Assembly (NCBI RefSeq): GCF_900091445.1
Contig: NZ_LT607733.1
Location: 1,009,501-1,073,500 of the forward strand
DNA: 64,000 bases
Reading direction: 5' to 3'
From: Micromonospora echinofusca
GTDB taxonomy: Bacteria; Actinomycetota; Actinomycetes; Mycobacteriales; Micromonosporaceae
Part shown: in pieces, positions 34,621-44,353 of the stretch
Layout of the letters: every line of letters starts with the position of its first letter
How positions within the stretch are numbered: position 1 is the first letter of the stretch
Program-made: the position numbers and the translations under genes
The notes under the pieces: generated by a model
The model's database searches: none
Told to the model about the DNA's origin: nothing
What the model saw: only the letters and a program-made list of their open reading frames with translations

Positions 34621-35196
34621 ATGACCGCTCCCGGACCGGCGATCCCGCCGCCGTACCCTCCGCCGCCCGGCCAGCAGGGGGCGCAGCCGCCCGCCGTGCC
34701 CGGCCCGCCGGGGGACCCGGGCGCGCCCGCCCCGCCCGCCGGGCCGGGGGTCACCCCGCCGTTCGCGGCGCCGCCCACCGAGGGCCGCAACACCCGCCTC
34801 TGGCTCGGGCTGGGCGCCGGGGCGCTCGCCGTGCTGCTCTGCTGCGGCGGGGGTGGCGCGGCCGTGGTGGGGCTGGCCGTGACGGGGGTGCAGGCCGTAC
34901 GCGAGCAGGGGCGCACCGTCTCCACCGACTACTACCAGGCGCTCGTCGAGCGCAAGTACGGCGCGGCGTACGACCAGCTCTGCGACGACGCGCAGCGGCG
35001 CGAGTCACGCCGGGAGTTCGAACGCCGGGTGGCCGCCGAGCCGCAGATCGCGACCTTCCGGGTGGGCGACGTGGACGCGGTCGCCCTCACCGTGCCCGTC
35101 GACGTGACCTACACCGGCGGTCAGCAGGACCGCCAGGAGGTCACCCTCGGGCAGGACCAGCAGACCGGTGGCATGGAGGTGTGCGGGGTGAGCTGA
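34621..35196 (+). CDS. Proline-rich membrane-anchored hypothetical protein
   Basis: 191 residues (MTAPGPAIPPPYPPPPGQQG). A ~55-residue Pro/Gly-rich cytoplasmic part, one transmembrane helix (LGAGALAVLLCCGGGGAAVV and on), then an extracytoplasmic domain beginning STDYYQALVERKYGAAYDQLC, which resembles DUF4878/NTF2-like domains of actinobacterial surface proteins. Cysteines near 125 and at the C-terminus (MEVCGVS) may form a disulphide. Function unknown. Confidence 0.68.
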   Translation: MTAPGPAIPPPYPPPPGQQGAQPPAVPGPPGDPGAPAPPAGPGVTPPFAAPPTEGRNTRLWLGLGAGALAVLLCCGGGGAAVVGLAVTGVQAVREQGRTVSTDYYQALVERKYGAAYDQLCDDAQRRESRREFERRVAAEPQIATFRVGDVDAVALTVPVDVTYTGGQQDRQEVTLGQDQQTGGMEVCGVS

Positions 35197-35310
35197 CCCG
35201 CCACCGGTATTCTGCTGGGCCCGGGACGGCACGGGTCGTACCGTTGTCCCGAACTGTTCCTTCCGTCCTTACCGCGTCCCCGCCGACCGCCAGTCGGCGT
35301 AGGAGGAAAC

Positions 35311-36690
<1,380 letters not shown>

Positions 36691-36698
36691 GCGGTGAC

Positions 36699-36743
36699 TA
36701 CGGGGGCCTGGCCGGCGGGGAACGCGCCGGCCAGGCCCCCGTA
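36699..36743 (+). terminator. Perfect 19-bp hairpin after glyS
   Basis: Left arm TACGGGGGCCTGGCCGGCG (36699-36717) is exactly complementary to 36725-36743; loop of seven. It begins nine bases after the glyS stop. No T-tract; its last bases run straight into the dusB -10 box. Confidence 0.85.
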
Positions 36744-36747
36744 CACT
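36742..36747 (+). promoter_or_regulatory. Probable -10 box (TACACT), leaderless, for dusB
   Basis: TACACT, six bases, then GTG 36754. It overlaps the foot of the glyS hairpin by two bases. Confidence 0.55.
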
Positions 36748-36753
36748 TGTCCG

Positions 36754-37926
36754 GTGACCGCGCCGACCGTTCCCGCACTGCGCCCGCTGACCATCGGGCG
36801 GCACGAGGTGTGGCCCCCGGTGGTGCTCGCGCCGATGGCCGGCATCACCAACGTCGGCTTCCGGCAGCTCTGCCGGGAGCAGGGCGGCGGCATCTACGTC
36901 TGCGAGATGATCACCACCGTCGCGCTGGTCGAACGGAACCCGAAGACGCTGCGCATGATCGCGTTCGGCGACGACGAGCGGCCCCGCAGCCTCCAGCTCT
37001 ACGGCACCGACCCCGAGATCACCGCCGCCGCCGTGCGGATCGTGGTGGAGAAGGACCTCGCCGACCACATCGACCTCAACTTCGGCTGCCCGGTGCCCAA
37101 GGTCACCCGCCGGGGCGGCGGCTCGGCGCTGCCGTGGCGGCGCCGGCTCTTCGCCCGGCTGGTCAGGGCCGCGGTGGACGCCGCGTCACCCGCCGGGGTG
37201 CCGGTCACGGTCAAGATGCGCAAGGGCATCGACGACGACCACCTGACGTACGTCGAGGCGGGGCTCGCCGCACAGGACGCGGGCGTGGCGGCGGTCGCCC
37301 TGCACGGGCGTACGGCCGCGCAGCGCTACTCCGGCACGGCGGACTGGGACGCCATCGCCGCCCTCAAGCAGGCCCTCGACGTGCCGGTGCTCGGCAACGG
37401 CGACATCTGGGAGGCCGACGACGCGCTGCGGATGGTGGCGCACACCGGCGTCGACGGGGTGGTCGTCGGTCGGGGCTGCCTGGGCCGCCCGTGGCTCTTC
37501 GCCGACCTCGAGGCCGCCTTCGACGGCCGGCCGGAGCGCCGGCTACCCACCCTCGGCGAGGTGGCGCGCACCATGCGCCGCCACGCGGAGCTGCTGGTCG
37601 ACCAGTTCACCGCCGGCTCGCGTACGCCCGCCCGGGGCGAGCGGGACGGCTGCACGGACTTCCGCAAGCACGTCGCCTGGTACCTCAAGGGTTTCCCCGT
37701 CGGCAGCGAGCTGCGCCGCGAGCTGGCCATGATCGAGAGCCTGGCCCAGCTCGACGACCTGCTCGGCAAGCTGGACCCGACCGAACCCTTCCCGGTGGCC
37801 ACGCTGGGCCAGCCGCGCGGTCGTACCAACTCGCCCGGCAAGGTCTTCCTTCCCGAGGGCTGGCTGGCCAGCCGCGACGACGACACCGTCCCCGAGGGCG
37901 CGGAACTGGCCGACTCGGGCGGCTGA
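36754..37926 (+). CDS. dusB: tRNA dihydrouridine synthase DusB
   Basis: 390 residues from GTG 36754 (VTAPTVPALRPLTIGRHEVW). FMN-binding opening PPVVLAPMAGITNVGFRQLC, catalytic cysteine motif LNFGCPVPKVTRRGGGSAL, KMRKGIDDDH, ALHGRTAAQRYSGTADWD and NGDIWEADDA. Reduces uridines in the tRNA D-loop with NADPH. The longer reading frame from 36694 runs through the glyS terminator and is rejected. Confidence 0.94.
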   Translation: MTAPTVPALRPLTIGRHEVWPPVVLAPMAGITNVGFRQLCREQGGGIYVCEMITTVALVERNPKTLRMIAFGDDERPRSLQLYGTDPEITAAAVRIVVEKDLADHIDLNFGCPVPKVTRRGGGSALPWRRRLFARLVRAAVDAASPAGVPVTVKMRKGIDDDHLTYVEAGLAAQDAGVAAVALHGRTAAQRYSGTADWDAIAALKQALDVPVLGNGDIWEADDALRMVAHTGVDGVVVGRGCLGRPWLFADLEAAFDGRPERRLPTLGEVARTMRRHAELLVDQFTAGSRTPARGERDGCTDFRKHVAWYLKGFPVGSELRRELAMIESLAQLDDLLGKLDPTEPFPVATLGQPRGRTNSPGKVFLPEGWLASRDDDTVPEGAELADSGG

Positions 37927-37964
37927 GTCGCCCCTGCGTCTGACGCCGGCTCGGTGGCATGACG

Positions 37965-37997
37965 AAGGGCCGGCCCCCTGGGTGGGGGCCGGCCCTT
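37965..37997. terminator. Bidirectional hairpin between dusB and the C39 gene
   Basis: Perfect 14-bp stem AAGGGCCGGCCCCC/GGGGGCCGGCCCTT with loop TGGGT, between convergent genes and about 30-40 bp from each stop. Confidence 0.85.
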
Positions 37998-38027
37998 GTC
38001 GTCGTTGCGTGGTGTCGTCGCCGTCGG

Positions 38028-38681
38028 TCAGGCGGTGTAGCCGCGGGTGGCGATCCAGTCGGCGAGGTTGTCGACGCTCATGCGGTAGGAGGCCTGGTTG
38101 GGGTCGGCGGAGTCGGCGATGGTGACGGTGTTGCCGTTGTCGCGGTAGCCGACGACGCTGATGTAGTGCCCGCCTTCGAAGGAGTGGGTGGTGCCGTCGG
38201 TGTCGGTGGCGGTGCCGGCGATGTTGGCGACGACGGCGTGGCCTTCGTCGATGGCGGTGACGATGTCGGTGCGTAGCTTGTCGGTCTGCTTGTCGTCGGC
38301 CTTGGGGTCGCGGATCTCGACGGACTGGTAGGCGTCGCGGCCGGTTTCCTTGTTGAGTACGGGGGTGATGTCGTTGATGGAGTTGGTGCCGGCTTCGGTG
38401 GTGCCCATGCGCTGGGCCATGCCGTCGACGTCGATGTTCTTGCCCTGCACGCTCAGGGCGTTGCGGGCGGCGGCGGGGCCGCAGTAGTAGAAGTTGGGCT
38501 GGGCTTCGTAGCGCACGCCGAGTTCGCGCTCGCCGTGCTGCTTGCGGTCCTGGCTCACCGGGGTGGGCTTGCCCTCGGCAGGCGCGGCGACGGCGGTGGT
38601 GACGGGGCCGGCGATGGCGCCGCCGGTGAAGGCGAGCCCGGCCACGGTCAGGGCGGTCTTACGCAGGATGTCGGTACGCAT
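38028..38681 (-). CDS. Secreted C39-like cysteine peptidase domain protein
   Basis: 217 residues (MRTDILRKTALTVAGLAFTG). A Sec signal peptide ends about residue 33 (TAVAAPAEG). The catalytic dyad pattern is visible: Cys in NFYYCGPAAARNAL and His in FEGGHYISVVGYRDNG, then Asp in TIADSAD, as in Peptidase_C39_2 proteins. The mature protein is extracellular; targets unknown. GGAAGGTG precedes the ATG. It converges with dusB across a perfect hairpin. Confidence 0.82.
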   Translation of the reverse strand: MRTDILRKTALTVAGLAFTGGAIAGPVTTAVAAPAEGKPTPVSQDRKQHGERELGVRYEAQPNFYYCGPAAARNALSVQGKNIDVDGMAQRMGTTEAGTNSINDITPVLNKETGRDAYQSVEIRDPKADDKQTDKLRTDIVTAIDEGHAVVANIAGTATDTDGTTHSFEGGHYISVVGYRDNGNTVTIADSADPNQASYRMSVDNLADWIATRGYTA

Positions 38682-38876
38682 GATGTCGGCACCTTCCGTC
38701 GGGGGTACGCGGACACGCGCGGGGGAGCGGCGTGCCGCGAAAGGGGAAAGTTCAGAACGGATCGCTCCGGCGGCGGGGCCTGCTCGGGCGTCCGGGGTGT
38801 CTCAACGACCCGACGCGACCATGCATTCCGCCGGCCGATCGGGCACCGCGGCGCGGGGGAGCGCCGTGGGTATGCC

Positions 38877-38940
38877 ATGTCCGACGACCCGGCCCCGCCC
38901 ACGATTCCGCCGCCCGGGTGGCGCCGACCACGGGACGCGA
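38877..38940 (+). pseudogene. Possible N-terminal gene remnant
   Basis: ATG 38877 begins MSDDPAPPTIPPPGWRRP with strong third-position GC for about 15-20 codons, like the Pro-rich starts of neighbouring membrane proteins, after which codon bias is lost although the frame stays open to 39170. It may be a gene truncated by deletion or by the inverted-repeat element just downstream. The remainder of 38682-39270 holds no convincing gene. Confidence 0.3.
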
Positions 38941-39048
38941 CCGGACGTCAGGGACATTCGGCGGTCAACCGGACAGCGCGAACCGGACAATCGGTTCATG
39001 TCTCGCGGTGTGCCGCAGTCGGTCGTCGGGTGAGCATGGTGCGGCGAG

Positions 39049-39199
39049 CGCCCTGTCGAGCTGATGTCGTAAACGACTCACGAGCCCCGGCGGCCCGAGC
39101 CGAGGCGCGCCGGGGCCCGCCACTCCGCCTCCGCTGGCCGCCCGATTCGGGACGGACAGGGGATGTCTGAATCGTCTACGACATCAGCTCGACAGGGCG
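39049..39199. mobile_element. MITE-like element with 32-bp terminal inverted repeats
   Basis: Arms 39049-39080 and 39168-39199 are inverted copies with two mismatches; each starts CGCCCTGTCGAGCTGATGTC from the outside. The 87-bp interior is GC-rich without a reading frame. Total 151 bp. No target-site duplication is obvious. The alternative is a very large terminator for the hexosaminidase gene, whose stop is 72 bp away. Confidence 0.6.
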
Positions 39200-39213
39200 C
39201 GACGAGGTGCGGG

Positions 39214-39282
39214 CGTCAGGCGGGCGGTGCGGTGGGGCGGGGTCAGAGGCCGCTGGCGACGCGTAGGACGTCAGGCGGGCGG
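39214..39282. repeat. Direct repeat CGTCAGGCGGGCGG at the hexosaminidase 3' end
   Basis: Two exact 14-bp copies, 39214-39227 and 39269-39282, 55 bp apart. The second contains the hexosaminidase stop codon, so the 3' end seems duplicated. Confidence 0.55.
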
Positions 39283-41241
39283 GGCGGGCGCGGAAGCCTC
39301 CTCGGGGCCGGGCTGGCGGGGGACTGCTGCGGGCGCCGGTGGTTCCGGCCGGGTGGGGATCGCCGGGTGTGGCCTGGCGGGTGCCCCTGGTTCCGGCTCG
39401 GTGGGGATCGCCGCCTGCGGCGCGGCGGGAGCCGGTGGCTCCGTGGGCCACGGGATCTCCGGCGAGCGGTGGAAGGCCACGCCGGCAGCGGCCCAGCGCG
39501 GGCCGTGCCCGGCCAGCCGGTCGCGGAACCCGGCCCAGTCGTGCGTCGCGCGGGGCGACCAGCCCAGCTCGGCGATCGCGGGCAGGCGCGGGAAGAGCAT
39601 GAACTCGACCTCCGCCCGCGAGGCGACCGACTCGGTCCACAGGGGCGCCTCCACGCCGAGCACCGCGTCGGCCGGTACGCCGGCCACGTGGGTGCCGGGA
39701 TCCCAGTCGTACGCCCGCCGCACGTCGATCAGGCCCGCCCAGTCGTGCCCGATCGGGGTGTCCGGGGCGTACTTCATGTCGAGGTAGGCGTGGTTGGCGG
39801 GGGAGAGCACGAGCCGGGCACCCCGGCGGACCGCGTCCGCGGTGACCGGGTCCTCGCCCCCGGTGCCCCACCACTGGAGCACCCGCCCCTCGCTGTGCGC
39901 GGCGGGCGCGATCTGGTGCCAGCCCACCACCGTCCTGCCGGTTGCGGCGACGATGCGCTGGGCCCGCTCGACGAAGGCCGCGTACGCCTCGGGGCGCACC
40001 TTGAACGCCTCGTCGCCCCCGATGTGCAGCCACGGCCCGGGGGTGAGCGCGGCGAGTTCGCCGAGCACGTCGGCGACGAACTCGTACGTCCGCTCGCTCG
40101 TGGGGTCGACGTAGCTGAAACCGACCTCGGTGCCGGTGTAGGGCGGTGGTGCGACGCGGTCCGGGGCCAGCTCGCCGTACGCGGTCAGCGCCGCGTGGGT
40201 GTGCCCCGGCAGGTCGATCTCCGGCACCACGGTGACGTGCCGCTCGGCGGCGTAGGCCACGATCCGCCGGTAGTCGTCGCGGCTGTAGTGCCCGCCCGGG
40301 CCGCCGCCCACCTCGCCCGCCCCGCCGACCTCGGCCAGCCGGGGCCAGGAGTCGACGGCGATCCGCCAGCCCTGGTCGTCGGTGAGGTGCAGGTGCAGGT
40401 GGTTGAGCTTGTAGCGGGCCAGGTGGTCGATCACCCTCAGCACGTCCGGTACGCCGAAGAAGTGCCGGGCCACGTCGAGCATCGCCCCCCGGTACGGGAA
40501 CCGGGGCCGGTCCGAGACCGAACCCCCGGGCAGCACCCAGTGCCCGGCGGCCGGCGTCGGGCTCTCGACGGCGGCGGGCAGGAGTTGCCGCAGGGTCTGT
40601 ACGCCGAAGAAGAGCCCCGCCCCGGTGGCGGCCTCGACGCGTACCCCGTCGGACGTCACGTCGAGCCGGTAACCCTCCGGGCCGAGGTCGGCGGAGTCGA
40701 CCAGCGCCAGCGCGATGTCGCCGCCCGTCCCCGCCCGGGTGCCGTCGGCCACCGGGAGCGGATAGCCGGTGGCCGGCCGGAGCAGGTCGGCGAGCTGCCC
40801 GGCGACGGCGCGGGCGGCGTCGTCGGGGCTCACCCGGATCACCGTGTCGGGGGTGAGCACGAAGTCGGCGCCCGCGACCGGCGCGACCCGCTCCGGGGCG
40901 GGCACGACGTCGCCCAGCCGTACGCGGGCGACCGGAGCGGCCCGGCCGGCGGTCGGGGCCGGCGGGACGAGCAGGTCGCCGGTCGGCGGGACGAGCGCGT
41001 CGCCGGCCGGTGGGGTGAGCGCGTCCTCGGCGGATCGGGTGGCCGCCCGGGCCAGTTCCGCCGCGGCCGGTTGGCGGACCGGCAGGTCGGGGTGCCCGGC
41101 CGGCCGCTCGGCCCCCACAACGCTGGACGGGTCGAGCGGTCCCGGGGCGGGGGTGGGAACGGGTGGCACGGCGGCGGCTCCCAGGGGTGTATTTGCGGTG
41201 GTTATGGCAAAGGTGAGGTTCACCGAAAGGGCTGCGGCCAA
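39271..41241 (-). CDS. Secreted GH20 beta-N-acetylhexosaminidase
   Basis: About 656 residues from TTG 41241. A hydrophobic signal-like segment (AAALSVNLTFAITTA) leads, then a ~80-residue Pro/Ala-rich linker, a GH20b-like domain, and the GH20 barrel: FPYRGAMLDVARHFFGVPDV, HLHLHLTDDQGWR, PEIDLPGHTHAAL and the catalytic Asp-Glu in HIGGDEAF. Removes terminal GlcNAc/GalNAc, probably chitin-derived. The start is problematic: no ATG or GTG lies in the open frame upstream, where HFPLRLVVLAAALS would make a better signal peptide. A Pro/Ala-rich tail ends the protein. Confidence 0.88.
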   Translation of the reverse strand: MAAALSVNLTFAITTANTPLGAAAVPPVPTPAPGPLDPSSVVGAERPAGHPDLPVRQPAAAELARAATRSAEDALTPPAGDALVPPTGDLLVPPAPTAGRAAPVARVRLGDVVPAPERVAPVAGADFVLTPDTVIRVSPDDAARAVAGQLADLLRPATGYPLPVADGTRAGTGGDIALALVDSADLGPEGYRLDVTSDGVRVEAATGAGLFFGVQTLRQLLPAAVESPTPAAGHWVLPGGSVSDRPRFPYRGAMLDVARHFFGVPDVLRVIDHLARYKLNHLHLHLTDDQGWRIAVDSWPRLAEVGGAGEVGGGPGGHYSRDDYRRIVAYAAERHVTVVPEIDLPGHTHAALTAYGELAPDRVAPPPYTGTEVGFSYVDPTSERTYEFVADVLGELAALTPGPWLHIGGDEAFKVRPEAYAAFVERAQRIVAATGRTVVGWHQIAPAAHSEGRVLQWWGTGGEDPVTADAVRRGARLVLSPANHAYLDMKYAPDTPIGHDWAGLIDVRRAYDWDPGTHVAGVPADAVLGVEAPLWTESVASRAEVEFMLFPRLPAIAELGWSPRATHDWAGFRDRLAGHGPRWAAAGVAFHRSPEIPWPTEPPAPAAPQAAIPTEPEPGAPARPHPAIPTRPEPPAPAAVPRQPGPEEASAPAPPA

Positions 41242-41279
41242 GACTACGAGGCGAAGCGGGAAATGCGTGATCGTGCGCG

Positions 41280-41293
41280 TGGAAGCGTTCCCA
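41280..41293 (-). promoter_or_regulatory. LacI/CebR-like operator upstream of the hexosaminidase
   Basis: TGGAAGCGTTCCCA, a 14-bp dyad matching the LacI-family form TGGNANCGNTNCCA and 12 of 14 bases of the streptomycete CebR box TGGGAGCGCTCCCA. It lies 39 bp upstream of the annotated start, the expected place for sugar-inducible repression. Interval 41242-41486 otherwise holds only promoters of the divergent genes. Confidence 0.6.
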
Positions 41294-41486
41294 AAAACCG
41301 GTACGAACGCGGAAAGTCGTGATGGCTGTGCCGATTGTCACCGAACGGTCCCGGGCCACCCGAAGTTCGCCTAGCCTTCGCCCCACCGGCCGGCTTGGCA
41401 CCGGGATTGCCGGTGGTCCATCCCGGGGTAATGGGAGCAACTGAACCTTCGTTAAGTGTCGGACCGGCGTGCGTGGGAGGGCTCTG

Positions 41487-44222
41487 GTGGCAACGCAGGA
41501 GACGGTGGAACACAAGTACGTCTACGCCTTCGCCGAGGGCAACAAGGACCTCAAGGAACTGCTCGGCGGCAAGGGGGCCAACCTGGCCGAGATGACCAAT
41601 CTCGGGCTGCCGGTCCCGCCGGGCTTCACGATCACCACGGAGGCCTGCAAGGCGTACCTCGCCACCGGGGAGGAGCCCGACGGCCTGGCCGACCAGATCG
41701 CCGCGCACCTCGCGTCGCTGGAGCGGGCGATGGGCAAGCGCCTCGGTGACCCGGAGGACCCGCTGCTGGTCTCCGTACGCTCCGGCGCCAAGTTCTCCAT
41801 GCCCGGCATGATGGAGACCGTCCTCAACGTCGGGCTCAACGACCGCAGCGTCCAGGGGCTCGCCCGGCAGGCCGGCGGCTCGGGCGGGCAGTCCACCCCC
41901 GGCGGCGCGGACAGGTTCGCCTGGGACTCCTACCGTCGCCTGATCCAGATGTTCGGCAAGACGGTGTGCGAGGTGCCGGGCGAGGAGTTCGAGCACGCGC
42001 TCGACGACGCCAAGCGGGTCAAGGGCACCCACAACGACCTCGACCTCGACGCCGACGACCTGCGGGGGCTGGTCGACGCATACAAGAAGATCTTCTTCAA
42101 GCACACCGGCCGGGAGTTCCCGCAGGAGCCGCGCGAGCAGCTCGACCTGGCCATCCGCGCGGTCTTCGAGTCGTGGAACGCCGAGCGCGCGGTGCTCTAC
42201 CGGCGCCAGGAGCGCATCCCGGCAGACCTGGGCACGGCGGTCAACGTGGTGGCGATGGTCTTCGGCAACCTCGGCCCGGACTCCGGCACCGGCGTCGCGT
42301 TCACCCGCGACCCCGCCAGCGGCGCCCAGGGCATCTACGGCGACTACCTGGCCAACGCCCAGGGCGAGGACGTCGTCGCGGGCATCCGCAACACGGTGCC
42401 GTTGCAGGAGCTGGAGCGACTGGACAAGAAGTCCTACGACGAACTGCTCGGCATCATGGCCCGGCTGGAGGGCCACTACCGCGACCTCTGCGACATCGAG
42501 TTCACCATCGAGCGCGGCAAGCTCTGGATGCTCCAGACGCGCGTCGGCAAGCGCACCGCCGCCGCGGCGTTCGTTATCGCCGGGCAGCTCGTCGACGAGG
42601 GCCTGATCGACCTCGACGAGGCGTTGCACCGCGTCAACGGTGCGCAGCTCGCCCAGCTGATGTTCCCGCGGTTCCGCCTCGACCACGAGTTCCAGCCGGT
42701 GGCGAAGGGGATCGGGGCGTCGCCGGGCGCGGCCTCGGGCAAGGTGGTCTTCACCTCCGCCCGCGCGGTCGAACTGGCCGCCGAGGGGGAGTCGGTGATC
42801 CTGGTCCGGCGCGAGACCAATCCGGACGACCTGAACGGCATGATCGCGGCCCAGGGCATCCTCACCTCGCGCGGCGGCAAGACCAGCCACGCCGCCGTGG
42901 TGGCGCGGGGCATGGGGAAGACCTGCGTCTCCGGCGCCGACGAGATCGAAGTGGACGTGCCGCAGCGCCGGTTCGTCGTCGGCGGGCAGACGGTCGTCGA
43001 GGGCGAGGTCGTCTCCATCGACGGCACCACCGGCAAGGTCTACCTCGGCGAGGTGCCGGTCATGCCGTCGGAGGTGGTGCAGTACTTCGAGGGCAGCCTC
43101 GACCCGGAGCACGTCGACAACGCGCTGGTCCGGGCCGTACACCGGATCATGGCGCACGCCGACGCCAGGCGGCGGCTGGCCGTCCGCACGAACGCCGACA
43201 CCGGCGCGGACGCCGCCCGGGCCCGGCGCTTCGGCGCGGAGGGCATCGGGCTGTGCCGCACCGAGCACATGTTCCTCGGCGACCGGCGCGAGCTGGTCGA
43301 GCGGCTGATCCTGGCCCGCGACAACGCCGAGCGGGAGGCCTCGCTGGCCGCGCTGCTGCCGTTGCAGCGCGCCGACTTCGAGGAGATCTTCCGGGAGATG
43401 GACGGGATGCCCGTCACCGTCCGGCTGATCGATCCGCCGCTGCACGAGTTCCTGCCCCCGCTGGAGCAGCTCGCGGTCAACGTGGCGGTCGCCCAGGAAC
43501 GCGGCGAGGACGTCGCCAAGGAGGAGGCGCTGCTCGCCGCCGTGCGGCGGATGCACGAGGAGAACCCGATGCTGGGTCTGCGCGGCGTCCGCCTCGGGCT
43601 GGTCATCCCCGGCCTGTTCGCCATGCAGGTCCGCGCCATCGCGGAGGCCGCGGTCACCGTCACCCGTGCCGGCGCGGTGGCCCGGCCGGAGATCATGGTC
43701 CCCCTGGTCGGGGCGGTGCAGGAGCTGGAGACGGTACGCGCCGAGGCCGAGAAGATCATCTCCGAGGTGGTCGGGGACAGCGGCGTCGAGGTGCTGATCG
43801 GCACGATGATCGAGGTGCCCCGCGCGGCGCTGACCGCCGGCCAGATCGCCGAGGCGGCACAGTTCTTCTCCTTCGGCACCAACGACCTCACCCAGATGGG
43901 CTGGGGCTTCTCCCGCGACGACGTCGAGGGCGCCTTCTTCTGGCGCTACCTGGAGCTGGGCATCTTCGGTATCTCGCCGTTCGAGTCGATCGACCGCGAC
44001 GGCGTGGGCCGGCTGGTGCGCATCGCCGCGGAGGAGGGCCGGGCCGCCCGGCCGGAGCTGAAGCTCGGCGTCTGCGGCGAGCACGGCGGTGACCCGGAGT
44101 CGGTGCACTTCTTCCACGAGGTCGGCCTGGACTACGTGTCCTGCTCGCCCTTCCGGGTGCCCGTCGCCCGGTTGGAGGCCGGCCGCGCGGCCGTGGAGAC
44201 GGACGGCTCCGACAGCCGCTGA
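41487..44222 (+). CDS. ppdK: Pyruvate, phosphate dikinase
   Basis: 911 residues from GTG 41487 (VATQETVEHKYVYAFAEGNK), with GGGAGGG seven bases upstream. N-terminal nucleotide-binding part ELLGGKGANLAEMTNLGLPV and VSVRSGAKFSMPGMMETVLN; phosphohistidine domain with catalytic His in GGKTSHAAVVARGMG; C-terminal PEP/pyruvate barrel with FGTNDLTQMGWGFSRDD and the catalytic Cys in GVCGEHGGDP. Interconverts ATP, Pi and pyruvate with AMP, PPi and PEP. GTG 41469 is an alternative start. Confidence 0.97.
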   Translation: MATQETVEHKYVYAFAEGNKDLKELLGGKGANLAEMTNLGLPVPPGFTITTEACKAYLATGEEPDGLADQIAAHLASLERAMGKRLGDPEDPLLVSVRSGAKFSMPGMMETVLNVGLNDRSVQGLARQAGGSGGQSTPGGADRFAWDSYRRLIQMFGKTVCEVPGEEFEHALDDAKRVKGTHNDLDLDADDLRGLVDAYKKIFFKHTGREFPQEPREQLDLAIRAVFESWNAERAVLYRRQERIPADLGTAVNVVAMVFGNLGPDSGTGVAFTRDPASGAQGIYGDYLANAQGEDVVAGIRNTVPLQELERLDKKSYDELLGIMARLEGHYRDLCDIEFTIERGKLWMLQTRVGKRTAAAAFVIAGQLVDEGLIDLDEALHRVNGAQLAQLMFPRFRLDHEFQPVAKGIGASPGAASGKVVFTSARAVELAAEGESVILVRRETNPDDLNGMIAAQGILTSRGGKTSHAAVVARGMGKTCVSGADEIEVDVPQRRFVVGGQTVVEGEVVSIDGTTGKVYLGEVPVMPSEVVQYFEGSLDPEHVDNALVRAVHRIMAHADARRRLAVRTNADTGADAARARRFGAEGIGLCRTEHMFLGDRRELVERLILARDNAEREASLAALLPLQRADFEEIFREMDGMPVTVRLIDPPLHEFLPPLEQLAVNVAVAQERGEDVAKEEALLAAVRRMHEENPMLGLRGVRLGLVIPGLFAMQVRAIAEAAVTVTRAGAVARPEIMVPLVGAVQELETVRAEAEKIISEVVGDSGVEVLIGTMIEVPRAALTAGQIAEAAQFFSFGTNDLTQMGWGFSRDDVEGAFFWRYLELGIFGISPFESIDRDGVGRLVRIAAEEGRAARPELKLGVCGEHGGDPESVHFFHEVGLDYVSCSPFRVPVARLEAGRAAVETDGSDSR

Positions 44223-44353
44223 CGCGGCGGAGGCGACAGGCCGGCGGCGGACCCGGGGGAGCGGGTCCGCCGCCGCTGCCGTGCGGGCGGCCCGTGCCGG
44301 CGCGACCGCACCGTGGGTCGGGGGCCGGTGGCGACCGACCCCCGGAGGGTTGC

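Noticed and set aside
35197..35310. T-box riboswitch before glyS
   Set aside because: No specifier loop, T-box core or antiterminator sequence was found; only a ribosome-binding site is clear.
36694..36753. Upstream GTG for dusB
   Set aside because: The frame would translate the 19-bp glyS terminator; a leaderless start at 36754 is better.
39163..41322. Long plus-strand open frame opposite the hexosaminidase gene
   Set aside because: It lacks family motifs and is the antisense shadow of a clear GH20 gene; high GC produces long empty frames.
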